The notes: generated by a model not told the origin, from the letters alone. DNA of 64,000 nucleotides from Herbaspirillum sp. alder98 (GCF_020179755.1 NZ_JAIUCY010000014.1:52479-116478); one strand, 5' to 3'. Shown: positions 1 to 8,374, numbered from the stretch's first letter. Made by a program: numbers and translations.

Positions 1-300
1 CAAGCCGAAGGTGGCCAGCACATGATTGAGGTGATCGCGGCCGTACAGGCGCGAAACCGCCACCCGCTCAAGCAGCACGCCCAGCGCCAGGCAGCCGACC
101 ACCGCCGCCAGCAGCCCCAGCATGAAGCTGCCGGTGCTGTTGGCCACCGACGCCGCGAAGTAGGCGCCCATCATGTACAGCGAGCCATGCGCCAGGTTGA
201 CGAAACTCATGATCCCGAACACCAGGGTCAAGCCTGCGGCCAGCAGGAACAGCAGGACCCCGTATTGCAGTCCGTTGAGTAGTTGTGCGAGAAATAGCAT
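1..300 (-). CDS. Branched-chain amino acid-type ABC transporter permease (LivH family), 3' end outside window
   Basis: Inner-membrane permease subunit of a LivH-type importer. The ATG is at 300 and 100 codons are visible before the window edge. The translation opens MLFLAQLLNGLQYGVLLFL, followed by LTLVFGIMSFVNLAHGSLYM, the typical LivH first helices and the conserved N-L-A-H-G loop. It lies 12 bp downstream of the binding-protein gene on the same strand, so the two belong to one importer. The remaining LivM/LivG/LivF genes are presumably to the left of the window. Transported compound unknown; the family also carries amides, urea and aromatic acids. The family call is firm, the substrate is not. 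Confidence 0.9.
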   Translation of the reverse strand, partial: MLFLAQLLNGLQYGVLLFLLAAGLTLVFGIMSFVNLAHGSLYMMGAYFAASVANSTGSFMLGLLAAVVGCLALGVLLERVAVSRLYGRDHLNHVLATFGL

Positions 301-312
301 GAGCGGATTCTC

Positions 313-1488
313 TTATTTCAGCGGGCAACTGGCGACGTAGGCGTCCTTGTGATCCGTCAGGGGCGTAGCGACCAGCTTGCCCTTGACCTGACCGCCTTCC
401 TTGACGATCTCGAAGGCATAGTAGTTCTGGATCGGCATGTTGTTGGTGTTGAAACGGAACGGTCCCCGCACCGACTTGAATTCGGCGCCGGCCGCTTTCA
501 CGGCAGCCGCAAATGCCGCCTTGTCGGCGGTATTGCCCTTGACCTTGCGCACCGCGACATCGAGCAGCCCGGCCGCATCGTAGGCGTTGGCGGCGTAGGT
601 GCTGGGCAGGCGCTTGTACCTGGCTTCGAAGGCCTGCACGAATTTCTTGTTCTCCGGATTGTCCAGCGACGGGTTCCAGGTGTTGCCGCTGATCACGCCG
701 ACCGCCGCGTCACGCAAGGCCGGCAGATTGGTGCCGTCGACCGTGAAGGTGGAATACACCGGGATCTTGCCGACCACGCCGGCCTGGCTCAGCTGCTTGG
801 TGAAATTGACGCCCATGCTGCCCGGATAGAACATGAAGATCGCATCCATCTTGCTCATCTGCAGCTGGGTGATCTCGGCCGAATAGTCGGTCTGGTTGAT
901 CTGCGTGTACACCTCAGCGGCGATGCCGCCCTTGTACCAGCGCTTGAAGCCGGCCAGCATGTCCTTGCCGGCCTGGTAGTTGGGTCCCATCAGGTAGACA
1001 TTCTTGTAGCCCTTGTCCTGCATCAGCTTGCCGATGGCCTCGCCGGAGCCATCGTTCGGATAGGCGATGGAAAACACATTGGCGCCACATTCGGCGCCCG
1101 CCATCGGCGATGGTCCGCCGGCCACCGCGATCGAGACCACGCCCGACTCCTTCAGGCGTCGCAGATTGGCCATGATGATGTTGGAATAGCCGAGCCCGAC
1201 GATGGCGTCGACTTTGTCAAGTTCGATGAACTTGCGCATGACCTGGGAGCCGACGTCCGGCTTCATCTGGTCATCGCCGTTCAATACCGTGACCGCCTGT
1301 CCACCCAGCTTGCCGCCCAGGTGTTCCAGAGCCAGCGAAAAGCCATCGATGTATTCCTGGCCGTCGGCCGCCATCGGCCCCGAGAAAGGACCCGACAGAC
1401 CGATCTTGACGTCAGCCATCGCAGCCGACGAGAAGACCATGGCGCTACAGGCGAGCAGCACTGATTTCAATACAATGTATTTCTTCAT
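313..1488 (-). CDS. ABC transporter periplasmic substrate-binding protein, Leu/Ile/Val-binding (Peripla_BP_6) family
   Basis: 391-residue periplasmic binding protein that would hand substrate to the LivH-type permease just downstream. The N-terminus MKKYIVLKSVLLACSAMVFS ends in A-M-A before DVKIGLSGPFSGPMA, giving a signal peptide of about 25 residues and then the family's first strand. The start at 1488 is chosen because it has an AGGAATAGAG ribosome-binding sequence just upstream; a longer frame reaches into the preceding gene but would bury the signal peptide. Its position at the end of a Rieske oxygenase operon suggests it imports the compound that operon degrades. The ligand cannot be read from sequence. 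Confidence 0.92.
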   Translation of the reverse strand: MKKYIVLKSVLLACSAMVFSSAAMADVKIGLSGPFSGPMAADGQEYIDGFSLALEHLGGKLGGQAVTVLNGDDQMKPDVGSQVMRKFIELDKVDAIVGLGYSNIIMANLRRLKESGVVSIAVAGGPSPMAGAECGANVFSIAYPNDGSGEAIGKLMQDKGYKNVYLMGPNYQAGKDMLAGFKRWYKGGIAAEVYTQINQTDYSAEITQLQMSKMDAIFMFYPGSMGVNFTKQLSQAGVVGKIPVYSTFTVDGTNLPALRDAAVGVISGNTWNPSLDNPENKKFVQAFEARYKRLPSTYAANAYDAAGLLDVAVRKVKGNTADKAAFAAAVKAAGAEFKSVRGPFRFNTNNMPIQNYYAFEIVKEGGQVKGKLVATPLTDHKDAYVASCPLK

Positions 1489-1550
1489 CTCTATTCCTAT
1501 TCGTGGCGGTTGGGTACTGGAGGTGGAGCTGCTGCGCTTGCTGATGCGGA

Positions 1551-2096
1551 TTATTTGGTCATGCGCGCCCACAGGTTCTTGACGACACCGGCGTCGCCGC
1601 CGGCAAGCGCGGTGGCGCCGTCGTCTTCCGGCGCGTCGGGCGCCACCGGAGCGGGCGCAAAGAGCGCGACGAAGCGGGCGAAGAAATCGTCCGCCATCTT
1701 CTTGGCCGAACTGTCGATCAGGCGTGAACCCAGCTGCGCCAGCTTGCCGCCGACCTGGGCCTGCACCTGATACTTCAGCAAGGTGCCGGCATCCCCCTCC
1801 TGCGGCACCAGCTGCACCGCGGCCGATCCCTTGGCGAAGCCGGCCATGCCGCCCTGGCCTTCGAACAGGATCGAGTACGAGTCGGGCGCGACGATATCGT
1901 TGAGCGACATCTTTCCCTTGAACCTGGCGCTGACCGGGCCGATCTTGATCGACATCGCCACGTCGTATTGATCAGGACCGACCAGTTCGATCTTTTCGCA
2001 ACCGGCGATACAGCTGCGCAGGGTCTCCGGCGCATTCAGTGCATCCCATACTGCCTGCGGTGCGGCAGGGACCAGGCGTTCGCTAGACATTTCCAT
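1551..2096 (-). CDS. CoxG-like SRPBCC-fold protein (carbon monoxide dehydrogenase subunit G family)
   Basis: 181-residue START-like protein. MEMSSERLVPAAPQAVWDAL and the following PETLRSCIAGCEKIELVGPD are hallmarks of the CoxG family, and FKGKMSLNDIVAPDSYSILF is its central strand pair. In CO dehydrogenase operons CoxG anchors the enzyme at the membrane, but many copies sit in unrelated catabolic operons with no known job. No molybdenum hydroxylase gene is visible here, so a CO-dehydrogenase role is unlikely. The start at 2096 has ACGGAG seven bases upstream; an in-frame start at 2132 is possible. The C-terminal 35 residues are Pro/Ala-rich and end in a short helix (VVKNLWARMTK), which in some members contacts the membrane. 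Confidence 0.85.
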   Translation of the reverse strand: MEMSSERLVPAAPQAVWDALNAPETLRSCIAGCEKIELVGPDQYDVAMSIKIGPVSARFKGKMSLNDIVAPDSYSILFEGQGGMAGFAKGSAAVQLVPQEGDAGTLLKYQVQAQVGGKLAQLGSRLIDSSAKKMADDFFARFVALFAPAPVAPDAPEDDGATALAGGDAGVVKNLWARMTK

Positions 2097-2168
2097 TGTT
2101 GGCTCCGTTGGTTGTTCTGTCAGTACCGGCATGGCGGCACCAGGTGTTGCGGTGGCAGGCGGCCGGCA

Positions 2169-3227
2169 TCAACTTTCCAGCAGGCAGGCCTGGATCGCGG
2201 CGGCGTCAAGCGCCGGCGACATGGCGAGGATCAGCATCAGCAGTACGCGTAGCTTCTGCGGCGCCAGGTCGCCGCCGGCCAATATGCCGTCGCGCCGCAG
2301 AAAATCCTGCTCCGGCACCACGCCACGCGGCGCGCGCGAGGCCTGCACCACCACCACGCCCTGCGCCACCGCCTCCAGCATGGCCCTGCGTTCTCCATTG
2401 GCGGGACGGCCCGGCGCCAGCCCGATGCTGATGAGGCCGCGCGCGCCGGCCTGCAGCAGGCCATCGATGGCGGCGCCGTCCGCACCTGCATAGGACACCA
2501 CCATGTCGACACGCGGCAGGCTGCCGATGCGGTCCAGCGAAAAACGTGCGCGCGTGGCGTTGTGTTGATATGGATGACGCCTGAAGGTGACGCTGCCGTC
2601 GGGATTGATACGGCCAAGCGGGCCGAAGGGTTGTGCCTCGAAAGCGTGCAGCTCGAAGCTGGCCGCCTTGGTCACGTCACGTGCAGCAAAGACCATGCCA
2701 TCCATCACCACCAGCGTGCCGCAGGCAGCGGCGTCCCCCGCTGCCGCCACCGCCAGCGCTGCGCGCAGGTTTGACTGCACGTCGCTGCCTGAAGTGTTCT
2801 GGGGACGCTGCGCGCCGGTCACGACCACCGGCTGCCGCAGGTTCAGGGTCAGATCGAGGAACCAGGCCGTTTCTTCCAGCGTGGCAGTGCCGTGCGTGAT
2901 CACGAAGCCATCGATGGCGTCATCGTCGCGCGCCGTCGCTTCGATCAGCCGCGCCAGCTCCAGCCAGTCCTGGGGATTGATGCCGGTGCTGCCGATCATG
3001 CGAAAGGAAATCGGCACGATATCGACGTCGATGCCCAACTGATCGAGCTGGGCCATCATCGCCTCGATCGGGTGCACGATGCCGCTCTCGCCATATTCGA
3101 CCCAGTCGAAGGCATGCCGCGCCTGCATCGCGAAGGTGCCGCCGGTGCCGATGACGGCGACCCGGGGACGGCGCCTGGATGGTGTCGCAATGGCTGCCTG
3201 GGACGATGCCGACAGGTGACTTTGCAT
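2169..3227 (-). CDS. Asparaginase/glutaminase-family amidohydrolase with an altered catalytic motif
   Basis: 352 residues, a usual length for type II asparaginases, without a signal peptide. The first catalytic motif GTGGTFA (Thr31) and the lysine region RDVTKAASFELHAF are intact. The second motif reads THGTATLEET where the family has T-H-G-T-D-T: the aspartate of the Thr-Lys-Asp triad is Ala115 (codon GCC at 2883-2885). In E. coli enzymes that Asp binds the substrate amino group, so this protein is either inactive on asparagine or adapted to an amide lacking that group. AAGGTAAGAC precedes the ATG. It sits 3 bp after the ferredoxin gene, so an amide-hydrolysis step in the operon's pathway is a reasonable inference. 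Confidence 0.88.
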   Translation of the reverse strand: MQSHLSASSQAAIATPSRRRPRVAVIGTGGTFAMQARHAFDWVEYGESGIVHPIEAMMAQLDQLGIDVDIVPISFRMIGSTGINPQDWLELARLIEATARDDDAIDGFVITHGTATLEETAWFLDLTLNLRQPVVVTGAQRPQNTSGSDVQSNLRAALAVAAAGDAAACGTLVVMDGMVFAARDVTKAASFELHAFEAQPFGPLGRINPDGSVTFRRHPYQHNATRARFSLDRIGSLPRVDMVVSYAGADGAAIDGLLQAGARGLISIGLAPGRPANGERRAMLEAVAQGVVVVQASRAPRGVVPEQDFLRRDGILAGGDLAPQKLRVLLMLILAMSPALDAAAIQACLLES

Positions 3228-3230
3228 GTC

Positions 3231-3572
3231 TTACCTTCTCAATTGGATGAAGATGAGATCGCCCTCGCGGCGAATGCCATGACTGCGCACATCGCGCGTG
3301 ACCGGCGCGCTCAGCGCCTTGCCGGAACGGATATCGAACAGGCCCGCATGCAGCGGGCATTCGACTTCGAAGCCATCGACATCGCCTTCGCTGAGCTTGG
3401 CGTTGCCGTGGCTGCAGATGTCGTCGATGGCGTAGATCTCGCCGTCCACCAGGAACAGGCCGATCAACACGTTCTCGATGCTCATCGAGCGGCAGGCGCG
3501 CGTGCCGAAGACTTCGGCCAGCGTGCCCAGCGGCAGCCATTCGCGGGCGCTTTCCTGAGTGCTTGCGTTCAC
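3231..3572 (-). CDS. Rieske [2Fe-2S] ferredoxin (oxygenase electron carrier)
   Basis: 113-residue NahAb/BphF-type ferredoxin. The cluster ligands are visible as CSHG (Cys53, His55) and CPLHAG (Cys72, His75), the C-x-H-16-C-x2-H spacing of Rieske proteins. It would carry electrons from the FAD reductase (5942-7165) to the terminal oxygenase (8375-9652). Its start codon overlaps the stop of the PyrD-like gene by four bases, indicating translational coupling within one operon. Confidence 0.94.
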   Translation of the reverse strand: MNASTQESAREWLPLGTLAEVFGTRACRSMSIENVLIGLFLVDGEIYAIDDICSHGNAKLSEGDVDGFEVECPLHAGLFDIRSGKALSAPVTRDVRSHGIRREGDLIFIQLRR

Positions 3573-4507
3573 AGCCCGGCCCTCAATTCCAGCATCTTGG
3601 CCTCATGCACCTTCATCGCGCCCACCAGATCGGCGATGCGCGTGACCCCGCGCCGCTCGCAGAACGCCGTGAGATCGTCGATGATGCGGATCATGGCGTT
3701 GGGGCTGATGAAGTTGGCAGTGCCGACCTGCACCGCGGTGCAACCGGCCAGCATGTATTCCAGCGCATCCTCGGCCGTGCTGATGCCGCCACAGCCGATG
3801 ATCGGAATCGATACCGCCTGGGCGCTCTGATAGGCCATGCGCAGGATGATCGGCTTGGTGGCGTTGCCCGTGATGCCGCCCATCAGATTGGCCACCTTGG
3901 GCTGGAAGCTGCCGATGTCGATGGCCATGGCCAGGATGGCGTTGGCCAGCACCAGCGCGTCGGCGCCGCCCTGCTCGGCCGCCTTGGCGATGGCCGCGAC
4001 GTTGCCGACATTGGGCGACAGCTTGGCCCAGACCTGGCGGTCGGTCGATTTCTTCATGGCGCGAATGACCTCTTCGGTCGATTGCGGATCCATGCCGAAG
4101 GCCTGGCCATCCTTCTTCAGGTTCGGACACGACACATTGGCCTCGATCGCCACCACGCCCGGCACGCTGATGCGGGCCGCCAGCTCGCCGAATTCCTCGA
4201 TGGTGTTGGCCGAGATGCTGGCGATCAGCGGCGGCGTGTAGTTGCGGTACAGCGGCACCAGCTCGTTGATGTAATGATCCGGCCCCTTGCTCGGAATGCC
4301 GATCGAAAACAGCGTGGCGCCACGCAGCTCGGCCACCCGCGGCGGCACATTGCCTTCGCGCAGGTCGTTGGTGATGGTCTTGGTGACGATGGCGCCAAGG
4401 CGATTGAGATCGATCACCTTGGTCATGCCTTCGGCGAAGGTGCCCGAGCCGGGCATGATCGGATTCTGCAACGTCAGATTGCCGATCGAAACGCGCATAT
4501 CTACCAT
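3569..4507 (-). CDS. Dihydroorotate dehydrogenase class 1B-like / dihydropyrimidine dehydrogenase-like flavoprotein (PyrD family)
   Basis: 312-residue FMN TIM-barrel protein. Family marks are VTKTITNDLREGNVPPRVAE near residues 41-60, ANVSCPNLKKDG with the presumptive catalytic Cys127, and the FMN phosphate site GCGGISTAEDALEYMLAG. Class 1B enzymes use this cysteine as base and pair with a PyrK subunit; a PyrK-like gene is directly upstream (7-base overlap). The start at 4507 is set by AGGAG eight bases before it. Placement among Rieske oxygenase genes argues that it reduces or oxidises a C=C bond in a degraded heterocycle or amide rather than making pyrimidines. The true substrate is unknown; housekeeping PyrD cannot be excluded from sequence alone. 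Confidence 0.88.
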   Translation of the reverse strand: MVDMRVSIGNLTLQNPIMPGSGTFAEGMTKVIDLNRLGAIVTKTITNDLREGNVPPRVAELRGATLFSIGIPSKGPDHYINELVPLYRNYTPPLIASISANTIEEFGELAARISVPGVVAIEANVSCPNLKKDGQAFGMDPQSTEEVIRAMKKSTDRQVWAKLSPNVGNVAAIAKAAEQGGADALVLANAILAMAIDIGSFQPKVANLMGGITGNATKPIILRMAYQSAQAVSIPIIGCGGISTAEDALEYMLAGCTAVQVGTANFISPNAMIRIIDDLTAFCERRGVTRIADLVGAMKVHEAKMLELRAGL

Positions 4508-5382
4508 GTCACTGTCTCCTGTGCGTCGAATACCGGGCCATCCCAGCACACGCGTCGATAACTCATCACTTCCGAATCGGCGCTCTTGCGGAACGGCCGC
4601 ACACAGGCATAGCACATGCCCAGCGCACACCCCATGTGCTGCTCCAGGGCCACCTGCGCCGGCACGTCGAGCTCCTTGCCCAGCCGCTGCAACGCCAGCA
4701 GGAAACGATTCGAGCCGCAGGTCGCCAGCAGATCGAAGGGCTGCTCGGCATGCTTGTCACGCACCAGCTTTTCGATATGGGCGATATCGCTGCTGCCATC
4801 CTGATCGGTCACGATCTGCACGTTGGCTCCGACCGCGCGCAGATAGTCTTCCGACATCACCACCGCCGGCGAACGCGCGCTGAGGATGGCCGTCACGGCC
4901 GCGCCGCTTTGCACCGCATATTCGGCCAGCGGCGCCATGGTGGCCAGCCCGACGCCGCGCGCCAGCACCAAGACATGGCGACACCCCGGGGACAGGCTGA
5001 AGCCGACGCCGACCGGACCGAAGGCGTCCAGCATGCCGCCCGGCTCCAGCGTGGCCAGCCCACGCGTGCCCGCGCCCTGCACCTTGTACAGGAACTCGAT
5101 CTGGGCAGCCTCGCGGTTGACCCGATACAGGCTCATCGGCCGGCGCAGATACGGCGTGTCGTTACCCGAGGGCGGGCAGGCCAGGTGAAAGAACTGGCCC
5201 GGCAGCACCGCCAGGGCGACCGCCGGCGCCTTCAGCACCAGATGCTTGTATTCGGCGTTGACCCATTCATTGCTGATCACCTCGCACAGGTTCTCGGCAA
5301 TGGGAAAATCGCAGGCTCCCCCGCTACTGCAACCCGGGGCCTGGGCAGCGGGCGACGTCGTGTTTTCGGCGCTATTGATCAT
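4501..5382 (-). CDS. PyrK-like FAD/NAD-binding [2Fe-2S] electron-transfer subunit
   Basis: 293 residues with an N-terminal FAD-binding beta-barrel (VLPGQFFHLACPPSG, LRRPMSLYRV), a NAD-binding half (LVLARGVGLATMAPLAEYA) and a C-terminal cysteine cluster at Cys252, Cys257, Cys260 and Cys279 (GCALGMCYACV). This arrangement is that of PyrK, which links NAD(H) to PyrDB. The start at 5382 makes a 4-base overlap with the stop of the upstream SnoaL-like gene, and its own stop overlaps the PyrD-like start, so the two subunits are probably made as a stoichiometric pair. The first 25 residues are a Ser/Ala/Cys-rich extension without clear homology. Confidence 0.88.
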   Translation of the reverse strand: MINSAENTTSPAAQAPGCSSGGACDFPIAENLCEVISNEWVNAEYKHLVLKAPAVALAVLPGQFFHLACPPSGNDTPYLRRPMSLYRVNREAAQIEFLYKVQGAGTRGLATLEPGGMLDAFGPVGVGFSLSPGCRHVLVLARGVGLATMAPLAEYAVQSGAAVTAILSARSPAVVMSEDYLRAVGANVQIVTDQDGSSDIAHIEKLVRDKHAEQPFDLLATCGSNRFLLALQRLGKELDVPAQVALEQHMGCALGMCYACVRPFRKSADSEVMSYRRVCWDGPVFDAQETVTW

Positions 5383-5945
5383 GTTGTCGACAGGTTGTTG
5401 AAAAGTTGCGATGCCCGGTGGCCGGCATCGCTGATTTGAGTGAAGGAGGTCACCAGCGGAAAAGCTCCGGCCTCGATCGGCAGCATCTGGGTCTGTTCGA
5501 AACGCATCCGCGAACACAGCCACTGGCCGTCATCCTGTTGCGCATATTCTTCGGCTGTGATGGCGCCCAGCAGCACCGCATGCTTGTTCTCGTCGCGCAG
5601 GGCAATCTGCCACAGGCGCCAGGTGGCCGCCGCGGTGCGGCCATGCACCGAAATCTCGGGACTGACGTAGTAGTGCAGCGCAAAGCACCACGGCGAGCGG
5701 TTGAACCATTCACCCAGCGCTTCGCGGCCGACCAGGCTGGCGCCGAATTCGGCGCCGCCTTCCCATACCGCATCCTCGGTAAAGCAGGCGGCCTGGGCGC
5801 GGGCGATCTTCTGCATGCGTGAGGCCGGCTGACGCTGGTAGCTGGCGGTGTATTTCTGATCCGCCAGGCCGGAGTAGCGCGCCTTGAGCTGGCGTATCGC
5901 TTCGGTCGCCTCCAGCATGGCGACGCGTTGTTCCAGGGTAATCAT
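5379..5945 (-). CDS. SnoaL-like (NTF2-fold) protein, possible oxygenase beta-type subunit
   Basis: 188 residues. The opening MITLEQRVAMLEATEAIRQL and LKARYSGLADQK, then ACFTEDAVWEGGAEFGASLVGREALGEWF, match the SnoaL-like NTF2 superfamily. Classical aromatic-ring dioxygenase beta subunits share this fold and length, and no other beta subunit is present, so this may fill that structural place; alternatively it is a small cyclase or dehydratase. It overlaps neighbours on both sides by four bases (5379-5382 and 5942-5945). Fold assignment is fairly safe; function is inference. Confidence 0.75.
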   Translation of the reverse strand: MITLEQRVAMLEATEAIRQLKARYSGLADQKYTASYQRQPASRMQKIARAQAACFTEDAVWEGGAEFGASLVGREALGEWFNRSPWCFALHYYVSPEISVHGRTAAATWRLWQIALRDENKHAVLLGAITAEEYAQQDDGQWLCSRMRFEQTQMLPIEAGAFPLVTSFTQISDAGHRASQLFNNLSTT

Positions 5946-7165
5946 GCTGTGGCCAACTCCTTGAGTGACACGGTGCTGTCGCCGAGCCTGGCGACATCAA
6001 TCTGGCTGCCCCGACGCACCAGCGCCTCCAGTTGCTTGCGTTCCCGGCCGCAATCGACCAGCACGCCACCGGCAACCTTGCCCTCATGCAGCCACAACAT
6101 GCTGCCGGCGCCTTCGCCCAGCGGTGCGCGCGCCACGCTGATGTCGCCCGGAGCATGGATGCCGACCACCTGGATGTTGCGGTCGAACTGATCCGACCAC
6201 ATCCACGGCAATTCTTCGTAGGCGACGTCACGCCCCATCACCGATGCGGCCACCGCGCGCGCCTGGTTTTCGGCATTGCGCCATGTCTCCTGGCGTACAT
6301 GCCGCTGGTACAAGGGGCTGAAACTGTTGGCGACGTCACCGACGGCATAGCACCAGGGCGTATTGCTGCTGCGGCAGAACGCATCGGTCAGCACGCCGTT
6401 CTCCAGCGCAATGCCGCTACCCTTCAGGAACCCGGTCGCCGGCGTGATGCCGATGGCGACCAGCACGATGTCGGCCGGCAGGTGACCGCCCGAACTGAGA
6501 TTGACCAGCATGCCGCCATGATTGCGCTGGATGCTCTCGACCGTGGTCCCGATGCGAATGCTGACGCCATTGTCTGCATGCAGTTTTTGCAACCAGGCCG
6601 ATGCTTCGGGTGGCAGGCAACGCGCCATGACGCGCGCCCCACCTTCCAGCACGGTCACATTCAACGCCATGCGGGCGGCACTGGCGGCCACTTCCATTCC
6701 GATCACGCCACCGCCGATGACCACCACATGCTTGCCGGACGCGAAGGCCGGCTGCAGCGCATGGCAATCGTCGATCGTGCGCAACATCCTGACGCCCGGC
6801 AGATCGGAACCCGCCACGGTGAGCGCGCGCGGGGCGCCGCCGCTGGCCACCACCAGCACATCGAAAGCCAGCCGTTCGCCATTGCCCAGCATCGCCACGC
6901 GGTCGGCGCAGACGGCGGCAATGCCATGGCTGCGCCACTGCAGGTTGTCGCCTTCATGCCAGAACGAGGCCGGCTCCAGCGTCAACTCGGCGGCCGTCTT
7001 CTTTCCCTGCAGCACTTCTTTAGACAGTGCCGGTCGTTCATAGGGCGGATGCGGCTCGTCGCCGACCAGGGTGATCAGGCCGGTATGCCCGGCCACCCGC
7101 AGGGCTTGGGCGACGCGGCCACCGGCATGTCCGGCGCCCGCGATCAGGACGTGTTGATGTTGCAT
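5942..7165 (-). CDS. FAD-dependent ferredoxin/rubredoxin reductase of the oxygenase system
   Basis: 407 residues, the normal size of BphA4/HcaD-type reductases. It shows the N-terminal FAD Rossmann motif (VLIAGAGHAGGRVAQAL, residues about 7-23), the NAD Rossmann motif HVVVIGGGVIGMEVAASAAR near residue 145, and CYAVGDVANSF, the second FAD contact. It would pass electrons from NAD(P)H to the Rieske ferredoxin (3231-3572). The C-terminal reductase dimer domain (WSDQFDRNIQVVGIH) is intact. It lies 3 bp after the upstream cupin gene and overlaps the SnoaL-like start by four bases. Confidence 0.92.
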   Translation of the reverse strand: MQHQHVLIAGAGHAGGRVAQALRVAGHTGLITLVGDEPHPPYERPALSKEVLQGKKTAAELTLEPASFWHEGDNLQWRSHGIAAVCADRVAMLGNGERLAFDVLVVASGGAPRALTVAGSDLPGVRMLRTIDDCHALQPAFASGKHVVVIGGGVIGMEVAASAARMALNVTVLEGGARVMARCLPPEASAWLQKLHADNGVSIRIGTTVESIQRNHGGMLVNLSSGGHLPADIVLVAIGITPATGFLKGSGIALENGVLTDAFCRSSNTPWCYAVGDVANSFSPLYQRHVRQETWRNAENQARAVAASVMGRDVAYEELPWMWSDQFDRNIQVVGIHAPGDISVARAPLGEGAGSMLWLHEGKVAGGVLVDCGRERKQLEALVRRGSQIDVARLGDSTVSLKELATA

Positions 7166-7168
7166 GGC

Positions 7169-7546
7169 TCAGGCCCCCTCTGGCGGCGGCAGTCGGTCGA
7201 GATGGGTGATGACCCGGTACAATGCGCCGCGCTCGCTGAGGCAAGTCCACACCCGGGGTTCGCGCGGCGGGATGATGATGCCTTCGCCGGGCGACAGCTC
7301 ATAGCGCTCACCGGCGGCTTCCACCAGGAATTCGCCTTCGAGCACCGTCGCCACTTCTTCGCCCTGGGGCTGCGGTGCGTCTTCGCTGCGCTCGCCCCGG
7401 TGCAGTACGCTGATGGCGATGGCCAGGTGCTCGCCCTCCACCAGGGCGGTCTGGCTTGGCGAGGTGCTGTCCTGCCAGTCGATTTCCAGGCGTTCGCAAT
7501 GGCGCAGGCCGTCGCCGCTCTGCTGCAATGTCATCGTCATGTTCAA
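7169..7546 (-). CDS. Small cupin-fold protein lacking the metal-binding histidines
   Basis: 125 residues with a single cupin barrel: GEEVATVLEGEFLVEAAGER and the turn LSPGEGIIIPPREPRVW. The usual first motif H-x-H is replaced by Q-P-Q-G and the second-motif histidine is absent, so a catalytic metal site seems unlikely; a binding or regulatory role is more plausible. Starts at 7546 and 7540 are equally possible (MNMTM). The first four bases overlap the stop of the upstream cupin gene. No function is recognised. Confidence 0.75.
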   Translation of the reverse strand: MNMTMTLQQSGDGLRHCERLEIDWQDSTSPSQTALVEGEHLAIAISVLHRGERSEDAPQPQGEEVATVLEGEFLVEAAGERYELSPGEGIIIPPREPRVWTCLSERGALYRVITHLDRLPPPEGA

Positions 7547-7956
7547 TCCGCCCGGCTTTTCAATGGGTAGTAGGGAGTCGAATCTTCCGGGCCGTATTCC
7601 TTGCGGGCCGGCGTGACCACATTGAGTCGCATCGATACGCCTTCGGGACCGAAACGATTGCTGCCGTAGTGCAGGGCGCCGGCGGGAATGATCAGCGCGT
7701 CGCCGCTGGCCATGATCGATTCGTAGTCACTCTGCTGGCTGTCGGCGCTTTCGAACACCGAGCAGGCGCCGACCAGTTGCAATGAGGCTTCTTCGCCATG
7801 GCTGTGCGATTTCGCCGGCAGGTCGCTGCCCTTCTCGGCCACGAACTTGACCACTGCAACGCTAACGCTGGCGCCGAACAGGTGCTTGCCATAGAGGCCG
7901 TCGGCGACGATCTCCTTGAGGTTGTCATCGATTGCGAACACTCTGCATTTGGCCAT
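7543..7956 (-). CDS. Cupin-domain protein with an intact metal-ligand set
   Basis: 137 residues. In contrast to its neighbour it carries SHSHGEEAS (two His and Glu of cupin motif 1) and GDALIIPAGALHYG (His of motif 2), so it can bind Fe, Mn or similar. Small metal cupins in degradative operons act as dioxygenases, isomerases or hydrolases of ring-cleavage products; which applies here is unknown. The start at 7956 has AGGAGAGATC directly before it, overriding a longer frame reaching 8040. The C-terminus YGPEDSTPYYPLKSRAD is unusual. Confidence 0.8.
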   Translation of the reverse strand: MAKCRVFAIDDNLKEIVADGLYGKHLFGASVSVAVVKFVAEKGSDLPAKSHSHGEEASLQLVGACSVFESADSQQSDYESIMASGDALIIPAGALHYGSNRFGPEGVSMRLNVVTPARKEYGPEDSTPYYPLKSRAD

Positions 7957-7984
7957 GATCTCTCCTGTGTATGCCGTCGTCGGT

Positions 7985-8356
7985 TCAGATCGGCGGGCGC
8001 ATGACGAAATTCTCGTCGGCGACGAATCGGGTCGGGTCATAGCCGTCGATCACGCCGGGCTGGTGATAGGCCTCGACCGCAGGCGCGACTTCGGCCAGCG
8101 ACAGCAGCATGTGCATCAGTGCTTGCGCCTCGGGCGGCATGGCGTCGAGTGGATAGTTGTCGAGCCAGGCGACGATGGCGTCGACATCGGCCAGCATGGC
8201 GTCCTTGAAGGCGATGATGTCGCGCATGTCGCTGGTGTTGCGCATGCGATTGCGTTCGGTTTCGGTGGCCAGGCTCCAACCGATGAAAGGCGCCAGGTGC
8301 GCGAATGGCGCTGGCAGGACTGGCGGCTGATTGCGATGTTGTTGTTCGGTATTCAT
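7985..8356 (-). CDS. Hypothetical small protein of the oxygenase operon
   Basis: 123 residues, not recognised. The sequence is mostly helical by eye, with a hydrophobic segment AFKDAMLADVDAIVAWLDNY and a conserved-looking C-terminus GVIDGYDPTRFVADENFVMR. No cysteine, no signal peptide and no membrane span. It lies 28 bp upstream of the metal cupin and 18 bp after the oxygenase stop on the same strand, so it is surely co-transcribed and is likely specific to this pathway. Confidence 0.7.
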   Translation of the reverse strand: MNTEQQHRNQPPVLPAPFAHLAPFIGWSLATETERNRMRNTSDMRDIIAFKDAMLADVDAIVAWLDNYPLDAMPPEAQALMHMLLSLAEVAPAVEAYHQPGVIDGYDPTRFVADENFVMRPPI

Positions 8357-8374
8357 TTATTTTCCCTAACCCTC

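Noticed and set aside
6032..7570. A 512-codon open frame on the plus strand, opposite the ferredoxin reductase
   Set aside because: Shadow of the real minus-strand genes; no motifs, no ribosome-binding site.
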